Assembly: GCA_964411505.1 (NCBI GenBank)
Contig: CAYPLH010000041.1
Location: forward strand, 1 to 35,090
Source: CAYPLH01 sp964411505
Lineage (GTDB): Bacteria > Bacillota > Clostridia > CAYPLH01 > DUMO01
Reading direction: 5' to 3'
DNA: 35,090 bases
A program made the position numbers and the translations under genes. Position 1 is the stretch's first letter. Each line of letters starts with the position of its first letter. Positions 25,637 through 34,494 of the stretch are shown piece after piece. The notes beneath the pieces were generated by a model that was given only the letters and a program-made list of their open reading frames with translations, was not told the origin of the DNA and did not search any database.

Positions 25637-25907
25637 CTGCCATTACCTCTTCAAACGCTTCCATAAAATTCGAATATCGTTTCGTTTTGGAGTCGCTACT
25701 GAGCCTTTCAGATTCCAACATAGCCTCTATAGTTTCGCGATTAGGAGTCTTTACTGAAAGTTCAAAAGGAATACGCCCCTCTTTTACAACAGTTTTAGCA
25801 AATATCGTCATTGCTGTCCCCATTGACATACCAATTTCTTCGCAAAAACGACTAAATTGCTTTTTTAACTCCTCGTCCATGCGGATTGTTATATTTGTTG
25901 TCGCCAT
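25623..25907 (-). CDS. DinJ/RelB-family antitoxin
   Basis: A 94-residue ribbon-helix-helix antitoxin. The N-terminal DNA-binding strand and helices read TNITIRMDEELKKQF and EEIGMSMGTAMTIFAK; the acidic C-terminal tail should wrap the toxin. I start at ATG 25907 with AGAGGTG upstream, not GTG 25916. It precedes the toxin and is expected to repress its own promoter; the AT-rich upstream region 25930-25975 would hold the operator. Confidence 0.92.
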   Translation of the reverse strand: MATTNITIRMDEELKKQFSRFCEEIGMSMGTAMTIFAKTVVKEGRIPFELSVKTPNRETIEAMLESERLSSDSKTKRYSNFMEAFEEVMADEQI

Positions 25908-26007
25908 AGTTTGCACCTCTTTTTACTTGCATTATATTATATTATATGTGCTTTAGTCAAATTATGCACAAGTATAGTTCTTGCAAATCTATTTCAAAAG
26001 TGAATTG

Positions 26008-26040
26008 AAAAAAAAAGACAAGGTACCCGTCCCCTTGTCT
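26008..26040 (-). terminator. terminator of the secreted coiled-coil gene
   Basis: On the minus strand AGACAAGG and CCTTGTCT form the stem (26017-26024 with 26033-26040), followed by about ten T residues. It ends the leftward transcript 22 bases after the stop at 26062. Confidence 0.85.
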
Positions 26041-26061
26041 CATTCATTTATCACAAATCTA

Positions 26062-26784
26062 TTAATTCAATTCATCAACTAACCCTTTAAGTATCTCTGT
26101 TTGTGCTGTTATAGCGGAAATCATATTATCCATTATCGCTTCTGCACCGTCAAAATCTTCCGCCCGGATTGCTTCCCTTAATTCCTGCCGGTAACCCTGA
26201 ATGATTTCACAGCTACTCTTCATTTCTTCCCTGATTGATGCCAGCTCTTCTTTAAAAGGAGCCAGTTCTTCAAGTAGACCTTGCATTTCCATTCTTAAAG
26301 CTTGCATTGAAGCCCGGCTTTCTTCCAGCTTTGCCTTATATTCTACCATCTTTTCCCGGAAAGCCTGCCTGCTTTGCATAATGGATTCTTTGATTTCAAC
26401 CGCTTTTTCCCTATCCTTATTCCCTATTGCTTCCCTGATCTGCTGACTCAGCCCTCCAAGCATTTGTCTGTGTTGCTCTTTTTCGCCTTTTATTTGTTCA
26501 CGTAGTTCATTAAATGTACCCAGCTCTTCAGCCCTGCGGCTTCTAACACCTTCTCGCACTTCCCGATTTTTTTCTGTAACCGCCTGTCTTAGTTCACTTA
26601 AATCCATGCGAGCTGCGCGACCTTCCTCACACTTATCTTTTAATAAAGACATTTTGGTTATCAGGTTATCAGGAATTGGAGTTCTTACAGAAGCATCACC
26701 TTTAGATTCTACTTCTGCCAGCGCAGTTAAACATGTGGTAAACATCAAAACCACTACCAGTAATACCAGCACAATTCTCTTCAT
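26062..26784 (-). CDS. secreted coiled-coil protein
   Basis: 240 residues with a signal peptide (MKRIVLVLLVVVLMF followed by ALA, cleavage after about residue 23). The mature part is almost entirely charged amphipathic helix rich in Glu, Arg, Lys and Met, with long heptad-like stretches. I start at ATG 26784 with AAGGAAAGG about nine bases upstream. The only N-terminal Cys is inside the hydrophobic core without a proper lipobox. It is divergent from a two-component system and could be its target or accessory sensor, by loose analogy to Spy/CpxP-like stress proteins. That is inference; no family is recognised. Confidence 0.75.
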   Translation of the reverse strand: MKRIVLVLLVVVLMFTTCLTALAEVESKGDASVRTPIPDNLITKMSLLKDKCEEGRAARMDLSELRQAVTEKNREVREGVRSRRAEELGTFNELREQIKGEKEQHRQMLGGLSQQIREAIGNKDREKAVEIKESIMQSRQAFREKMVEYKAKLEESRASMQALRMEMQGLLEELAPFKEELASIREEMKSSCEIIQGYRQELREAIRAEDFDGAEAIMDNMISAITAQTEILKGLVDELN

Positions 26785-27029
26785 TGTCATCATCCTTTCC
26801 TTATGAATTTTATGATTTGCACGTAATATCATTAATTATTATATAAAATGATTGTATATAAACAATATTTTAATTGTGGAAAAAGTGTGTAAAATTTTAT
26901 TCATGCATTGTATTAATAAATTTTTCCCTATTGCAATAGAAGGAATTAATCATATTTTTGTTGAATTATACATGCAATAAGTATCTCATTATAAAAGACA
27001 TTGAAGATACGGGAGCAGCACCGATATCA

Positions 27030-27120
27030 CAGGAGTCCTTAAGAGCGTAGGAGGCACAAAAGGCGCAGGAGACTTAAGAAGGCGCAGAATGCGTAAAATG
27101 AGCAGGAGCCGTAAGAGGTG
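27030..27120. repeat. degenerate 18-bp tandem repeat upstream of the response regulator
   Basis: Five consecutive units at 27030, 27048, 27066 (19 bases), 27085 and 27103 share the form CAGGAGNCNTAAGAGGCG. Four contain AGGAG. The last unit supplies the AGAGGTG ribosome site of the response-regulator gene. The rest of the gap 26833-27029 is AT-rich, and I see no clear promoter in it. Confidence 0.75.
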
Positions 27121-27126
27121 ATTTTT

Positions 27127-27816
27127 TTGAGTAAGCGGATTTTTGTAGTAGATGATGAAAAGAAAATTAATGACCTTATAAAATTATACCTTTTGCGAGA
27201 AGGCTATGCTGTAGAGGTTTTCTCAGATGGTTTGAGTGCTTATAAAGCCTTTATGGATAATTCGCCCGATATGCTGATAGTTGATGTAATGATGCCTGAA
27301 ATGGATGGCTATTCACTTTGCAGAAAAATCAGGAAAGAAAGTAACGTACCTATAATCATTGTATCTGCTAAAGACGACGAAATTGACAGAATCCTCGGGC
27401 TAGAGCTTGGCAGCGATGACTATATCTCAAAGCCTTTTAGCCCCAGAGAGCTGATAACAAGAGTCAAGACAATATTCCGCCGGGTCGGCAGGGACGCGGA
27501 ATATACTAATAAGGAACAAATTATAATTCATTGCAGGGATATTTCAATATTGCCCGAACAAAGAAAAGTACTCAAAGGGGTTACGGAAATTAAGTTTACT
27601 TCAAAAGAGTATGATTTCATACTTCATATGGTCAAAAATAAAAACAAGGTGTTCACCCGCGAACAACTCATAAATAATATCTGGGGCTACGATTATATTG
27701 GGGATTTACGAGCAATTGACGATATTGTTAAAAGAATAAGAAAAAAGCTTGCCGGTGCAGGATCAGAGCTAGAAATTACGACAGTTTGGGGTTATGGTTA
27801 TAAAATAAACTGTTGA
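27127..27816 (+). CDS. OmpR/PhoB-family response regulator
   Basis: 229 residues. Receiver domain (about 1-115) with acidic VDDEKK, the phospho-acceptor Asp in LIVDVMMPEMDG, SAKDDE and the switch Lys in YISKPFSPREL. The C-terminal winged helix (about 135-228) has KFTSKEYDFILHM and TREQLINNIWGYDYIGD. I start at TTG 27127, six bases after AGAGGTG, because GTG 27118 lies within that ribosome site. Paired with the kinase gene that follows; targets unknown. Confidence 0.94.
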   Translation: MSKRIFVVDDEKKINDLIKLYLLREGYAVEVFSDGLSAYKAFMDNSPDMLIVDVMMPEMDGYSLCRKIRKESNVPIIIVSAKDDEIDRILGLELGSDDYISKPFSPRELITRVKTIFRRVGRDAEYTNKEQIIIHCRDISILPEQRKVLKGVTEIKFTSKEYDFILHMVKNKNKVFTREQLINNIWGYDYIGDLRAIDDIVKRIRKKLAGAGSELEITTVWGYGYKINC

Positions 27817-27881
27817 TTCGTGATTTAAAGAAATATATTATACACCGGTTCATATTGTTAACACGCCGGAGGAGGAAAATA

Positions 27882-29297
27882 TTGAAAAAGTCCGTCATAT
27901 TCAAAATCACAGTTTTACATCTAGTAGTTGTAGTTATATCTCTAATAATTGTTGGGCTTGTCTTTAATTATTTTGCAGAAAAATATGTGGAGATGCGTAT
28001 AGCTAGTGATCTTAGAAGTGAAGCGTTGATTATTGCTGATATTCTGCGGAATGATACATTAGAGGCAGAATATCAGCTTGAAGGGCGTTTACAGGAACTG
28101 AGGAAAAGCACCATGAGAATAAACCGGATGGGACTTTCGAGTCAGGTCAGGATTATCCTTAAAGATAGAATGGGAAGAACAAGGATATTTCCGGCGGATA
28201 ACACAGAGGAACTGCAGGATTTTTTAAAAAATTCTTTTGTAAATTTTGAATCTGGAATTAATAATGAAAGACAACCGGAAATTACATTAAATATAAATGG
28301 AATAAAAAACCTAGGAGTAATATACCAGATTAATTTAAGATCGGGTTCCCCCGTCATCGGAAAGCTATGGCTTTTGTTATACATCCCTTTAGATCAGATC
28401 CATCAGCTCAGTCGCAATATGCTGACAATCCTTGTTTGCATATTCCCCGCTATAGCTCTCATTGCGGCCGGTCTTGGTATTTTATCTGCCCGTTCCATTG
28501 CAAAACCAATAATCAGACTGAAAATCAGAGCTGAGCAGCTCGCAAAAAGGGATTTTGACAGCAAGGTTACCATAAAGACAGGAGATGAGCTAGAAGAGCT
28601 TGGAAACACCATCAATAAAATGGCTGCTGAACTGAAAGAATATGATATCAGTCAGAAACGCTTTTTGCAGAATGCGTCCCATGAACTGAAAACGCCGCTT
28701 ATGTCAATACAGGGTTACGCAGAAGGTATAAAGGATGGTGTATTCGATAATAATGAAACCGCATTGAATGTTATAATTGAGGAAAGCAGCAGATTGAAGC
28801 TTCTGGTAGAAGATATTATATTCTTGTCCAAACTCGAAACAGCAGAAGATTTTTACATGTTTGCAAACGAAAGCGTTAATGAAATTATTATCAAAAGTCT
28901 CGAAAAGGTAGACAGTATTTCAAGAAAAAATAATATAGATATTATTTTCAAACCTGATTCAGATGTTCGTATTAATGCAGACAAAGATAAGCTTGTGCAG
29001 GTTTTTATCAATGTTCTGGGAAACTGCTTAAGATATGCCCGGAACAAAATTGAAGTCAGCACTATAAAAACCAAAAGCGGGGTTGAAATATATATACGTG
29101 ATAATGGAACAGGGTTTGAAGAAAGTGAAACAAATAATGTATTCGAGCGGTTCTATAAGGGCCAAAAGGGGAATACAGGGCTAGGTCTTGCGATTTCGCT
29201 TGTTATAGTCGAAAGGCATGGCGGTACTATACAGGCAGGAAACCATCCTGAAGGTGGGGCCGAGTACAGGATATCTCTCCCATCAGCAGAGATATAA
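27882..29297 (+). CDS. membrane sensor histidine kinase
   Basis: 471 residues. TM1 at about 8-30, an extracytoplasmic sensor region of about 150 residues, TM2 near 185-205, HAMP, then HisKA with the phospho-acceptor His in NASHELKTPLMSIQGYAEG. The ATPase domain has N-box NVLGNCLRYA, G1 RDNGTGF and G2 GLGLAISLVIVERHGG. I start at TTG 27882, six bases after GGAGGAGG. The alternative upstream start at 27813 overlaps the regulator stop. The ligand is unknown; envelope stress or antimicrobial sensing is a plausible guess. Confidence 0.93.
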   Translation: MKKSVIFKITVLHLVVVVISLIIVGLVFNYFAEKYVEMRIASDLRSEALIIADILRNDTLEAEYQLEGRLQELRKSTMRINRMGLSSQVRIILKDRMGRTRIFPADNTEELQDFLKNSFVNFESGINNERQPEITLNINGIKNLGVIYQINLRSGSPVIGKLWLLLYIPLDQIHQLSRNMLTILVCIFPAIALIAAGLGILSARSIAKPIIRLKIRAEQLAKRDFDSKVTIKTGDELEELGNTINKMAAELKEYDISQKRFLQNASHELKTPLMSIQGYAEGIKDGVFDNNETALNVIIEESSRLKLLVEDIIFLSKLETAEDFYMFANESVNEIIIKSLEKVDSISRKNNIDIIFKPDSDVRINADKDKLVQVFINVLGNCLRYARNKIEVSTIKTKSGVEIYIRDNGTGFEESETNNVFERFYKGQKGNTGLGLAISLVIVERHGGTIQAGNHPEGGAEYRISLPSAEI

Positions 29298-29396
29298 CAT
29301 ACCGAAGAATCGAAGTTGCAGAATTTTAAGTATTGTAATTGCAATTATATTGTTTTATGATTAAATAATAATTAAACTTTAACGAAAAGGTAAACT

Positions 29397-30251
29397 ATGA
29401 ACATAAAAGCGAAAACATGTAAATTGCTAAATAGAATTTTTCCCCTGCCAGAGCACCCTCTCAATTTGCAGAACGAAGGAGTTATGACTCTTAACCGTTG
29501 GCAATATCAAAAAGGCAGGGAAACGATAAAATATTACCTTGAGCGCTACACTGCAGATGATATGTTCAAAGACAAGGTTGTACTGGACATAGGCTGCGGT
29601 CCTGGGGGAAAGGCTATATACTATACCTCTCTTGGTGCTGCATTTGTTTATGGTGTGGATATTCTTCCTCAGTATGAAGCAGAAGCAAACCAGCTGGCAA
29701 AGGAGAAAGGTCTATCCCAAAGATTCCGATTTATTGTGGGAGATGCATCTTGTCTTGACTTTGCAGATAACTTCTTTGACACGATAATAATGAATGATGC
29801 CATGGAACACGTATCTGACCCGCTAGGCGTTTTGAAGGAATGCAAAAGAGTACTAAAACCAGGAGGAAAGCTTTATATTAATTTCCCTCCATTTTATCAT
29901 CCTTACGGAGCCCATCTGTCGGACGCCATGGGATTTCCATGGATTCATGTTTTTTTTGATGAAAAAACACTAATTGATGTTTACAAGGATAGAGTAAAAA
30001 TGCTTCCCGATGGGGAAAACCGCATCAAACTACGTATTTCGAAAGATGGCTCCGGCAATGAGTATTTTTCATATATCAACAAAATGACCATATCAAGATT
30101 TCAAAAGATACTACCCAATACCTCATTTAAAGTCGATTATTACAGGGAGGTTCCCCTGCGGAAAGTTTTCGCCTTTGCATCCCGCATACCACCCATAAAA
30201 GAAGGCTTTGTAAAAATGGTGGTTTGCGTATTGGAAAAACCCATTGTATAA
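29397..30251 (+). CDS. class I SAM-dependent methyltransferase
   Basis: 284 residues. The SAM-binding motif is VVLDIGCGPGGKAIYYTSLG, with an acidic GVDIL next, MNDAMEHVSDPLGVLKE and RVLKPGGKLYINFPPF, the Methyltransf_11-type arrangement. The N-terminal 50 residues (NRWQYQKGRETIKYYLERY) and C-terminal helix set may bind the substrate. The next downstream gene is a membrane glycosyltransferase, so a lipid or glycan substrate is possible, but this is weak. AAAAGG precedes ATG 29397. Confidence 0.85.
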   Translation: MNIKAKTCKLLNRIFPLPEHPLNLQNEGVMTLNRWQYQKGRETIKYYLERYTADDMFKDKVVLDIGCGPGGKAIYYTSLGAAFVYGVDILPQYEAEANQLAKEKGLSQRFRFIVGDASCLDFADNFFDTIIMNDAMEHVSDPLGVLKECKRVLKPGGKLYINFPPFYHPYGAHLSDAMGFPWIHVFFDEKTLIDVYKDRVKMLPDGENRIKLRISKDGSGNEYFSYINKMTISRFQKILPNTSFKVDYYREVPLRKVFAFASRIPPIKEGFVKMVVCVLEKPIV

Positions 30252-30297
30252 TTAATTTCCTACGGTTGAATAATAAAAGCTAGCATGTAACTTCTTT

Positions 30298-30366
30298 AAT
30301 TCTGCAATTACCTTTTGAAGTACACAACGCTTCTAGTGTATTTCAAAGGGCTTATTGCATAGAATT
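30298..30366. repeat. large imperfect hairpin in the gap before the glycosyltransferase gene
   Basis: Arms 30298-30325 and 30336-30366 are complementary with a few bulges, around a 10-base loop; the outer ends are AATTCT/AGAATT and the inner ends GTACAC/GTGTAT. It is the main structure in the 328-base gap 30252-30579. It could be a non-coding RNA fold or a small palindromic element. No A/T tract suggests a simple terminator. Confidence 0.55.
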
Positions 30367-30579
30367 ATTACGTTTAAGTTAGCGTGCATCGAATTTTTAG
30401 AATCAGAATGACTATTAAGTAAGGAATAACAATTCCGTTTTGCTAATAGGTTTCACAATCAAAAAGCTCTTGGGGTCCGATATCTTAAAATATTTTTCTT
30501 GCCGAAATAATGGATTTACTATAAAATATTGTTACATAAGAAAGGAAATTTTTTCTATAACAGGAAGGAATAATTACAA

Positions 30580-31815
30580 ATGAAGACTCACTCTTTTTTT
30601 AATAAATACAAAAACATTTTTATACTATTTATATTAATGAATATAATATACACCATAGTGGGAGTTACTGCTTTTTTATTATTGCCCCATGATCAAATCT
30701 TTGGTCAATTAACCACCACACCAATAACTATTCTTGATGTTTTTACAAGATGGGATGGTATGCATTACAACTCAATAGCAATAGACGGCTATGGGGTGTA
30801 CAATGAAAACAATATTGCCTTTTTTCCGCTGTATCCGTTTATTATGAGAATACTCTACAAACTTACAGGAGTTATGCCGGTATACTGGGGATTGATTGTA
30901 TCAAGGTTGTCATATCTTGCCTCAATGATATTGCTTTATGACCTAACTTCACTGGATTATGATGAAGAAACCTCTTACACCACTGTACTTTATATGACAG
31001 TTTTCCCGGCATCATTTTATTTTATTTCTCTTTATACTGAGGCATTGTTTCTGCTTTTCATACTTCTGTCCTTCACATGCTTTAGAAAAGAAAGGTATCT
31101 TTGTGGAGCATTTTTTGCAATGCTGTCAACCGCTTTAAGGTCAGTAGGGATATTTATGATACCAGTTCTTTTGAGTGAGTATTTGTTAAAAAACAAATGG
31201 GAGATTAAGAGTTTATGGAAAAAAATAAGGGAAGATGCAAAAACAGGAGTAGCAATAAGTTTAAAACCTGTTTTTTCGCTATTAATAATTCCACTAGGTC
31301 TTTTAATGTTCATGTTTTATTGCGGCTTGCGAGAAGGTAATATTTTAGCCTTTAGTAGTGCGCAAAAAGCATATATGCGTTTTCTAAAATTCCCCACTGT
31401 TTCCCTATGGGTTACCGCAAAAAATTCTGTAGGTTTTCTATGGAGTGTTTTTAAAACATTTTTTATTGAAAATGCACATATAGATTCTTCTTTGGATTTA
31501 AAACTAGGGTTTGCGTTTATAAAAGAATTGCTTTTTGGAACATTCTTTACAGGGATTATTGTCATGATGTTTAAAAAAGTAAGACCTTCATATTGGCTAT
31601 ATACTATTCTTATGTTTATAGTACCGTTTTCAACTGCTGTAGGTGATGAGGGTTTAAGTGGAATGCCTCGCTATGTACTTATACTTTTTCCTGTGTTTGT
31701 TTTTATGGCTTCAATGAGAAAATGCAAAAAATTTAATTACACATACTTATCTTTATCAATTGTTCTTGGTATTGTGCTTATGAGTCTGTTCTCGTGCTGG
31801 CACTGGGTTGCATAA
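30580..31815 (+). CDS. PIG-V-like mannosyltransferase family membrane protein
   Basis: 411 residues with roughly ten membrane segments. The first loop holds FTRWDGMHYNSIAIDGYG, the WDxxHY motif of GPI-mannosyltransferase-2 (PIG-V)-like GT-C enzymes, followed by AFFPLYPF. GT-C enzymes use polyprenyl-phosphate sugars on the outer membrane face; the bacterial acceptor is unknown. ATG 30580 has AGGAAGG upstream. Family is fairly secure; exact sugar is not. Confidence 0.85.
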   Translation: MKTHSFFNKYKNIFILFILMNIIYTIVGVTAFLLLPHDQIFGQLTTTPITILDVFTRWDGMHYNSIAIDGYGVYNENNIAFFPLYPFIMRILYKLTGVMPVYWGLIVSRLSYLASMILLYDLTSLDYDEETSYTTVLYMTVFPASFYFISLYTEALFLLFILLSFTCFRKERYLCGAFFAMLSTALRSVGIFMIPVLLSEYLLKNKWEIKSLWKKIREDAKTGVAISLKPVFSLLIIPLGLLMFMFYCGLREGNILAFSSAQKAYMRFLKFPTVSLWVTAKNSVGFLWSVFKTFFIENAHIDSSLDLKLGFAFIKELLFGTFFTGIIVMMFKKVRPSYWLYTILMFIVPFSTAVGDEGLSGMPRYVLILFPVFVFMASMRKCKKFNYTYLSLSIVLGIVLMSLFSCWHWVA

Positions 31816-31940
31816 AAAAAAGACCGCTGTTCTGTTACCAATCAACGACGATTATACAAAATTATTTTAACTTTACACCCCTTATAACATATATTACAAT
31901 AATTGTGACATGAAGTGTGACAGTAAGAAAGGAACTCATA

Positions 31941-32420
31941 ATGTTTACATACAGATTTTTTTCCTGGGTAGCCGTAATAATTTGGATGTTTGTTATCTTT
32001 AATCTGTCATCCCAGGCAGCAGAGGAGTCTAGTGACTTAAGTGCAGGAATTACAGAGATGGTTGTAGAGGCAATAAAAAAAGTAACCCCAGAGGTTGAAC
32101 TTGATGTTCGTTATTTAAATCATGTGGTCAGGAAAAGTGCACATTTCTTTTCATATTTATTGCTTGGGATACTTATATTAAATGCTTTTAAACTAAGCAA
32201 CATGGTAACAGGCAAAAGCTTATTGTTTACACTAATCATATGCGTCCTGTATGCTGTTTCTGATGAGGTGCATCAACTATTTGTTCCCGGGAGGGAAGGA
32301 CAGATAAGTGATGTTTTATTAGATAGTGCAGGTGCTTGTGCTGGAGCTGCAATCTATCTTATTGCAGATTTTATTATAACTAAGCTTAAACAAAGCTTTT
32401 TTAGGAAAACCACGAAGTGA
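31941..32420 (+). CDS. VanZ-like family membrane protein
   Basis: 159 residues with four hydrophobic segments. The VanZ/PhoB-like family pattern is clear: VRKSAHFFSYLLLGIL and SDEVHQLFVPGREGQISD, then a Gly/Ala-rich last helix. VanZ gives low-level teicoplanin resistance in enterococci, but most homologues have no known role. I start at ATG 31941 with AAAGGA upstream rather than the GTG at 31917. Confidence 0.88.
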   Translation: MFTYRFFSWVAVIIWMFVIFNLSSQAAEESSDLSAGITEMVVEAIKKVTPEVELDVRYLNHVVRKSAHFFSYLLLGILILNAFKLSNMVTGKSLLFTLIICVLYAVSDEVHQLFVPGREGQISDVLLDSAGACAGAAIYLIADFIITKLKQSFFRKTTK

Positions 32421-32458
32421 TCATTCTTAACCGCACTTTAACATTTTTTCTGCTTTAG

Positions 32459-32643
32459 AGATATATTAGATCTGCTGAACACCCGTCATCAAAAATCTTT
32501 CTAATAACTTTCCTGCCTTCACTTACAGCACATCCCTCAAGTAGAAGAGAAGACAGGTAGAAGAGTTGCTTAAAGATGTTGATGGGGACCAATGCTCTTA
32601 TAACATGTTAAATAAGATGCAGTAGTTTTACTTTAACTTACGT
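32459..32643. other. gap with possible decayed coding fragments
   Basis: No intact gene. On the minus strand a run at about 32460-32543 reads GCAVSEGRKVIRKIFDDG in one frame; on the plus strand about 32565-32627 reads EELLKDVDGDQCSYNM before a stop. Both look protein-like, but neither has a start. I cannot identify a parent gene. Confidence 0.3.
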
Positions 32644-32668
32644 TATAATTAGAGAGAGGAGGGGAGGC

Positions 32669-33226
32669 ATGGACTTAGAAAATCAAATAATAGAAAATGC
32701 CAGACAATGCAATGAGGGCTCATTTCCAAAACTAATTGACACCTATAAATCTTATATATTTGCAATAATACTTAATTTTATCAAAGATTATAATGAAGTT
32801 GAAAATGTAGCCCAAGATGTTTTCTTGCAAATCTATGTCTCCTTACCCAGTTATAATCAGGAAAATTTCAAAGCTTGGATTGGTCGCATAGCTACAAACA
32901 AGTCAATTGACTGGCTTAGAAGGAAAAAGGCAAAATTTATGGATGAAGCCTTGGAGGATAGTGTGATAGAAAGGCTTCATCAAGACCAAGAGGATAGTCC
33001 GGAAATCCTTTTGGTGGAAAAGGAAAGAAGAGAAGAACTGTACAAAGCTCTAAACAGTATTCCAGAAATTTATGGTGATGCACTTAAGAAGTTCTATTTT
33101 TACGATATGTCCTATGAAGAAATAGCCAATGAGGAAGAAGTAAGTATTAAGACCATTGCATCAAGACTATATCGAGGAAAGATATTATTAAAGGAGAAAT
33201 GGAGGGAAAAGGATGAAGCATTATGA
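32669..33226 (+). CDS. ECF-type RNA polymerase sigma factor
   Basis: 185 residues. Sigma region 2 (about 20-90) has DYNEVENVAQDVFLQIY and AWIGRIATNKSIDWLRRKK. Region 4 (about 125-180) has LNSIPEIYGDALKKFYFYDM and SYEEIANEEEVSIKTIASRL. A GAGGAGGGGAGG ribosome site precedes ATG. The next gene is a Cys-containing anti-sigma overlapping by 14 bases. TATAAT lies at 32644-32649, but I see no good -35. Confidence 0.95.
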   Translation: MDLENQIIENARQCNEGSFPKLIDTYKSYIFAIILNFIKDYNEVENVAQDVFLQIYVSLPSYNQENFKAWIGRIATNKSIDWLRRKKAKFMDEALEDSVIERLHQDQEDSPEILLVEKERREELYKALNSIPEIYGDALKKFYFYDMSYEEIANEEEVSIKTIASRLYRGKILLKEKWREKDEAL

Positions 33227-33704
33227 TTATGTAGAATGGTTACTATACAAAACAAGATCATTACCAAAAGAAAAATTAGATAAAATGGAAGACCACCTTT
33301 ATAATTGTAATCTTTGTATGGATATCTTTCTTTCTCTAATAAGTGGGAAGGAGCTGGAACTTGCTGGTAAAATCGCGCCTGAAGATTTTGCATCCGACAT
33401 AATAGAGAAAATCTCCAAAAATAAAACCAAGGAAATAGCAGTGAAGGATGATAAAAAAGCATTCATTTATCAATTCATGTATTATGTAGCAGCAGCATCT
33501 GTTACCATACTTCTAACAATGGGTGGGTTTTATTCAAACTTAGTAGACTCAGTACCAAGGATCAAGGAATCTATCCAAGTGGTTGAAGAAGATAAGGCTA
33601 ATCATATAGCGAAGTTTTCAGATAGGATAATTAACTCAACATCAAATTTATTGTTGGGTATAGAAAATATGAATCAATTTAAGGAGGATAATAATGAGAG
33701 ATAA
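33213..33704 (+). CDS. membrane anti-sigma factor with zinc-binding motif
   Basis: 163 residues. The N-terminal ASD-like domain has HLYNCNLC (His-x3-Cys-x2-Cys, residues about 28-35), the ZAS zinc motif. One transmembrane segment at about 88-107 (YYVAAASVTILLTMGGFY) places the last 55 residues outside the cell. It should sequester the ECF sigma encoded just upstream. It overlaps both neighbours by about 11-14 bases. Confidence 0.85.
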   Translation: MKHYDYVEWLLYKTRSLPKEKLDKMEDHLYNCNLCMDIFLSLISGKELELAGKIAPEDFASDIIEKISKNKTKEIAVKDDKKAFIYQFMYYVAAASVTILLTMGGFYSNLVDSVPRIKESIQVVEEDKANHIAKFSDRIINSTSNLLLGIENMNQFKEDNNER

Positions 33705-34494
33705 AAGTAAGATTATAGGATTTATGCTATCTTTTATACCAGGTTTAGCCCATTTATATATTGGATTAAAAGAAAGAGCGTTGATATTTTTAGGTTTACT
33801 AGTAGCAGGATTTCTGGCAAGTATGTTTATTTCAATGGTTGCTTATACTGACGTAGCCCTAGCACTATTTATGCTAGGTTATGCAATACTATGGCTAATT
33901 GCAATAGTGGATCTATTTTCTGCATGGAAAAGAATAGAGATAAGAAATCTATACAATAGTGCTCAAGGGATAGAAGATATGAATGTGGATACAAAGATGA
34001 ACAAAAAAACCATAACCTTGGCATTATCTATTATACCTGGAGCAGGACATATGTATTTAGGATATCAAAACAAAGGATTATTTATAATGGGAGTATTTTT
34101 CCTTTCCATATTCTTTATGGGGTGGTTGGGTATATCTTTACTCCTATTCCTACTACCATTGGTATGGTTTTATAGTTTCTTTGATGCAATGCATCTGGTA
34201 GATGATTCAAAGGAAGTTATGAGAAACCAAAAACTAGAACTACCAAATATAAAGCCTGAATGGTTAGGTCTAGGCTTGATAGCTATAGGTGTTATAATAA
34301 TCCTAGAGAGAATCCTAATACCATTGATAGACTATGAAATCAGAAGGTATATACAAACATCCATAGTATCCTTGATATTCATAATTGCAGGTGCAACTAT
34401 CTTGATAAAGAACAAAAAGGCTTTAGCATCAGAAGGCATAGAAGAAGTGGAAGACGATAATATAATAGAGGAGGATGGCCGCAATGAAGATTAA
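33694..34494 (+). CDS. membrane protein with two TM2-like repeats
   Basis: 266 residues with about eight hydrophobic segments. Two homologous units begin FMLSFIPGLAHLYIGLKERA (residues about 8-27) and LALSIIPGAGHMYLGYQNKG (about 109-128), the P-G-x-x-H-x-Y-x-G hallmark of TM2-domain proteins. The C-terminal part has two more helices and an acidic tail. It is in the ECF operon and probably a sigma-regulated envelope protein, function unknown. Confidence 0.82.
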   Translation: MRDKSKIIGFMLSFIPGLAHLYIGLKERALIFLGLLVAGFLASMFISMVAYTDVALALFMLGYAILWLIAIVDLFSAWKRIEIRNLYNSAQGIEDMNVDTKMNKKTITLALSIIPGAGHMYLGYQNKGLFIMGVFFLSIFFMGWLGISLLLFLLPLVWFYSFFDAMHLVDDSKEVMRNQKLELPNIKPEWLGLGLIAIGVIIILERILIPLIDYEIRRYIQTSIVSLIFIIAGATILIKNKKALASEGIEEVEDDNIIEEDGRNED

